A DNA stretch of 15,679 nt from JAZDMK01 sp043800975 (GTDB taxonomy: Bacteria; Bacteroidota; Bacteroidia; Bacteroidales; JAHJDW01): NCBI GenBank assembly GCA_043800975.1, contig JAZDMK010000336.1:1-15679 (forward strand), given 5' to 3'. Position 1 is the stretch's first letter. Each line of letters opens with the position of its first letter. Below, piece after piece: positions 13,343-15,679 of the stretch. The position numbers and the translations under genes are program-made. A model generated the notes under the pieces. It was not told the origin of the DNA. It did no database searches and worked only from the letters and a program-made list of their open reading frames with translations.

Positions 13343-15616
13343 TTATGTTAGTAATTGGTGACTTCCAATCACCAATTGCCCCAATGCAATTCCGCCATCA
13401 TTCGAAGGAATCTGCTCATTTGCAAAAACTAAAAAATTGTTTTTCTCTAACAACACTTCCGTACTCTCCAGCAACAATGCATTCTGAAATACGCCGCCGG
13501 AAAGGGCTACAGAATTCAGTCCGGTTTCTTTTTTCAATTGGATACACTTTGCAACAATTGATTCTGCAACGGTGTTATGAAATTTTGCCGAAATGATGGG
13601 TAACGGAATTTTCTGAATGATATCATCAACAATCTCCCGGATCATAGGTTTGAAAACTATTTCCGAGGATGAGAAATCAAAAGTATAATGTGCTTCACAA
13701 TTTTTTTCAGCCAATGCTTCGAGCAACATGGGTCCTTCGGCTTCATAGCTGTGTCGCATGCAAACACCTGCCAGTGCTGATACTGCATCAAACAATCGCC
13801 CGGCACTGGAAGTGTTTGGAGAATTTATTTTCTTCTGTATTGCCTGATAAATTAATTCTGTTTTTGATTTTTCGATTTGAGAAAACAGGGGAAGTGGCAA
13901 TTCAAATAATTTTTCTCCGTACGCTGTATACAGCCATGATAGCGCCATGCGCCAAGGTTCGGAAGCTGCACCGTCGCCGCCGGGAAGTGACACATATTCT
14001 ATATGTGATTTTCTTTCGTACGATTTGAAATCGCACACAAGAATTTCACCGCCCCAGATGGCATTGTCGTCGCCCAGGCCGGTTCCGTCGAAGCTGATAC
14101 CGATGACGGGCGTATCCAATTTGTGTTCAGCCATCACCGAAGCAATGTGTGCATGGTGGTGCTGCACTTTGACCAGCGGCACATTCCGTTCGGCAGCGTA
14201 GCGTGAAGAAAGATAATCGGGATGCAGATCGCAGGCTATCAAAGAAGGAGTGAAGCGAAACAAACGGCTGAATTTTTCGATCGTCTCGCAATAAAAATCA
14301 TAGGTCTCTGTGTTTTTCAAATCGCCTATATGCTGGCTGAGGATGGCCATATTTCCTTTGCCGATGCAAAAAGTATTTTTTAATTCAGCACCGGTGGCAA
14401 GAATTCCTTCTACCTCATTTTTTAATCGAATGGGATTGGGAACATACCCGCGTGAGCGCCGCATCATTCTGGTTTTATCATGAATGACGCTAACTACAGA
14501 ATCATCGCATCGATTGGCAATGTCGCGGTTGTAGGTAAGGACTGCATTAATATTTTTAGAAAAAAGTGTAAGTGCGGAAGTATTATCAATCATAATCGGT
14601 TCTTCCGATAGATTGCCGCTTGTCAGAACCAGCGCGGGAAGCGAAGTGTGTTGGAACAACTGATAATGATAAGGCATGTAGGGCAGCATCACGCCGATTT
14701 TGTTCAAGCCATTGTTCACAGCGGGCGCAAGGGGTGTGTGCTGATTTAATAAAACGATCGGTCTTCGCCAGGATGTGAGTTGCTCTTCTTCTTTATCGTT
14801 GATGTGCACAAATTTTTTGGCTGTTTCAATGTCGCGGAAAAGTATCGCAAAGGGTTTTCCTTCGCGGTTTTTGAACGCACGAAGATTCACACATGCCGTT
14901 TCATTGCTTGCATCGCAGGCGAGGAAAAATCCACCGAGTCCCTTGATGGCAACGATGTTTCCGCTTTCGAGCAGAGTCGCGGTTTGTTTCAGAATTAGCT
15001 GAATGTTGTGAACCTGATTTTCTTTTGTGTGAAGTGTGTAATGCGGGCCGCCAACGTTGCAAGCGACGGGCTGTGCGTGGAAGCGGCGGTCGAGGATATT
15101 TGTATACTCTGCATGACATTTTTCACACATCACAAAAGGCTGCATGCTGGTTTTATCACGATCGTAGGGGAGGTCCTGAATAATTGTAAACCTGGGTCCG
15201 CAGTTGGTGCAGTTGATAAAAGAATAATCAATTCTGTTTTCCTGCGCCGACATATCTTTCAGGCACTCATCGCACACGGCTATATCCGGACTCACTTCCG
15301 TAACACTATCTGAAACGTTTGTGCTTTTTACAATTCTAAAATCCGAAAAAACTTCTTCAGGAATAAAATCTTTTACATCGATGAGCTCGATGTGTGAAGC
15401 AGGCGGGGCTTCTTTGCGAAGAGCTTCCAGGAAATGATTACAGTTTTTTTCGGAGGAAGAAGCCTGAATAACAACGCCGTCGTTTCTGTTTTCTACCGTA
15501 CCGGAAATATTATTTTGAATCGCAATGCGGTAAACAAACGGCCTAAATCCAACGCCCTGCACTAATCCTGTGACAGAAATTCTTTTAAATACGATGTTTT
15601 GTGAATTTGGAAACAA
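13343..15616 (-). CDS. hypF: Carbamoyltransferase HypF
   Basis: HypF converts carbamoyl phosphate to carbamoyl-adenylate and transfers the carbamoyl group to the HypE C-terminal cysteine. Domains of the 757-residue protein: acylphosphatase-like (GLVQGVGFRPFVYR, 17-30), zinc fingers (C115, C118, C136, C139; C164, C167, C186), a YrdC-like domain (KGLGGFFLACDA, SGNLSEEP, RSRGYVPNP) and a Kae1-like domain (VQHHHAHIASV with H486, H487, H488 and H490; SFDGTGLGDD; SNDGGIALGQ). The expected eighth zinc Cys at residue 189 is Gly (CNVG in place of CxxC, codon 15050-15052). The start codon is TTG at 15616: no in-frame ATG precedes the acylphosphatase domain and the promoter box at 15633-15640 leaves no room for one. 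It is first in a unit with the methyltransferase. Confidence 0.96.
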   Translation of the reverse strand: MFPNSQNIVFKRISVTGLVQGVGFRPFVYRIAIQNNISGTVENRNDGVVIQASSSEKNCNHFLEALRKEAPPASHIELIDVKDFIPEEVFSDFRIVKSTNVSDSVTEVSPDIAVCDECLKDMSAQENRIDYSFINCTNCGPRFTIIQDLPYDRDKTSMQPFVMCEKCHAEYTNILDRRFHAQPVACNVGGPHYTLHTKENQVHNIQLILKQTATLLESGNIVAIKGLGGFFLACDASNETACVNLRAFKNREGKPFAILFRDIETAKKFVHINDKEEEQLTSWRRPIVLLNQHTPLAPAVNNGLNKIGVMLPYMPYHYQLFQHTSLPALVLTSGNLSEEPIMIDNTSALTLFSKNINAVLTYNRDIANRCDDSVVSVIHDKTRMMRRSRGYVPNPIRLKNEVEGILATGAELKNTFCIGKGNMAILSQHIGDLKNTETYDFYCETIEKFSRLFRFTPSLIACDLHPDYLSSRYAAERNVPLVKVQHHHAHIASVMAEHKLDTPVIGISFDGTGLGDDNAIWGGEILVCDFKSYERKSHIEYVSLPGGDGAASEPWRMALSWLYTAYGEKLFELPLPLFSQIEKSKTELIYQAIQKKINSPNTSSAGRLFDAVSALAGVCMRHSYEAEGPMLLEALAEKNCEAHYTFDFSSSEIVFKPMIREIVDDIIQKIPLPIISAKFHNTVAESIVAKCIQLKKETGLNSVALSGGVFQNALLLESTEVLLEKNNFLVFANEQIPSNDGGIALGQLVIGSHQLLT
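13361..13402. repeat. Copy A of the hypF-end direct repeat (copy B at 12320-12362)
   Basis: This 42-base segment inside the 3' end of hypF is repeated in the same orientation at 12320-12362, with 39 of 43 aligned positions equal and one gap. Similarity drops sharply beyond CCATCATT in both. The methyltransferase gene lies between the two copies. Confidence 0.85.
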
Positions 15617-15632
15617 TGTTTTTGTTTTAACG

Positions 15633-15640
15633 CAAAGTTA
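15633..15640 (-). promoter_or_regulatory. -7 box of hypF
   Basis: Minus-strand TAACTTTG, followed by CG, fits TAnnTTTG and ends 16 bases before the TTG start of hypF. No -33 TTG is found at the right distance. Confidence 0.6.
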
Positions 15641-15643
15641 ATT

Positions 15644-15657
15644 GTTTTTTAAAAAAC
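15644..15657. promoter_or_regulatory. 14-bp palindrome just upstream of the hypF -7 box
   Basis: GTTTTTTAAAAAAC is a perfect palindrome placed 3 bases upstream of the -7 box, inside the promoter spacer. It could be an operator or an A-tract bend; low complexity makes chance possible. Confidence 0.35.
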
Positions 15658-15679
15658 GTTTTAAAATAGAACAAATTTA

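Overview
The window looks like chromosomal DNA of a member of the Bacteroidota. Supporting signs are two secreted proteins with type IX secretion (T9SS) C-terminal sorting domains (one type A-like, one gliding-motility/CHU_C-like), an OmpA-family C-terminus of the Bacteroidota kind (AHQLNRRTEF), the long form of PyrF, and repeated TAnnTTTG -7 promoter boxes just upstream of start codons. Genus cannot be fixed from the sequence.

Layout. (1) 1-3621, plus strand: the 3' end of an OmpA-like outer-membrane protein gene with a clear intrinsic terminator, then the housekeeping genes purM, prfA and pyrF (prfA and pyrF overlap by 8 bases). (2) 5345-3679, minus strand: hypA-hypB-trmO/tsaA-like, tightly packed, with a TAnnTTTG box before hypA. 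(3) 7377-5416, minus strand: hypE followed by a T9SS-sorted secreted protein. (4) 7437-7813: a 21-bp tandem repeat array directly upstream of the hypE promoter. (5) 8500-7931, minus strand: an AT-rich unknown secreted protein. (6) 8794-9033, plus strand: hypC, convergent with a large PKD/CHU_C surface protein (10724-9051). (7) 11070-12146, plus strand: hypD. (8) 15616-12431, minus strand: hypF (TTG start) and a class I methyltransferase, followed by a decayed second copy of the hypF 3' end at 12309-12430.

How the genes work together. HypA, B, C, D, E and F form the complete set of [NiFe]-hydrogenase maturation proteins. HypF and HypE make the cyanide ligand from carbamoyl phosphate, HypC and HypD assemble Fe(CN)2CO, and HypA and HypB insert nickel. 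All six are present and look intact, apart from one substituted zinc-ligand position in HypF. They are split over five transcription units in both orientations, and no hydrogenase structural subunit or maturation protease is in the window. The hyp promoters resemble each other (TAWCTTTGC in four of five) and imply very short 5' leaders.

The points most worth following up are the 21-bp array with its higher-order 84-bp duplication beside hypE, the hypF 3' remnant flanking the methyltransferase, the Cys-to-Gly change in the HypF zinc finger, the coupling of a t6A-methyltransferase-like gene to hypB, and a hairpin filling the 5' leader of the CHU_C protein gene. I do not see a clearly new defence or mobile system.
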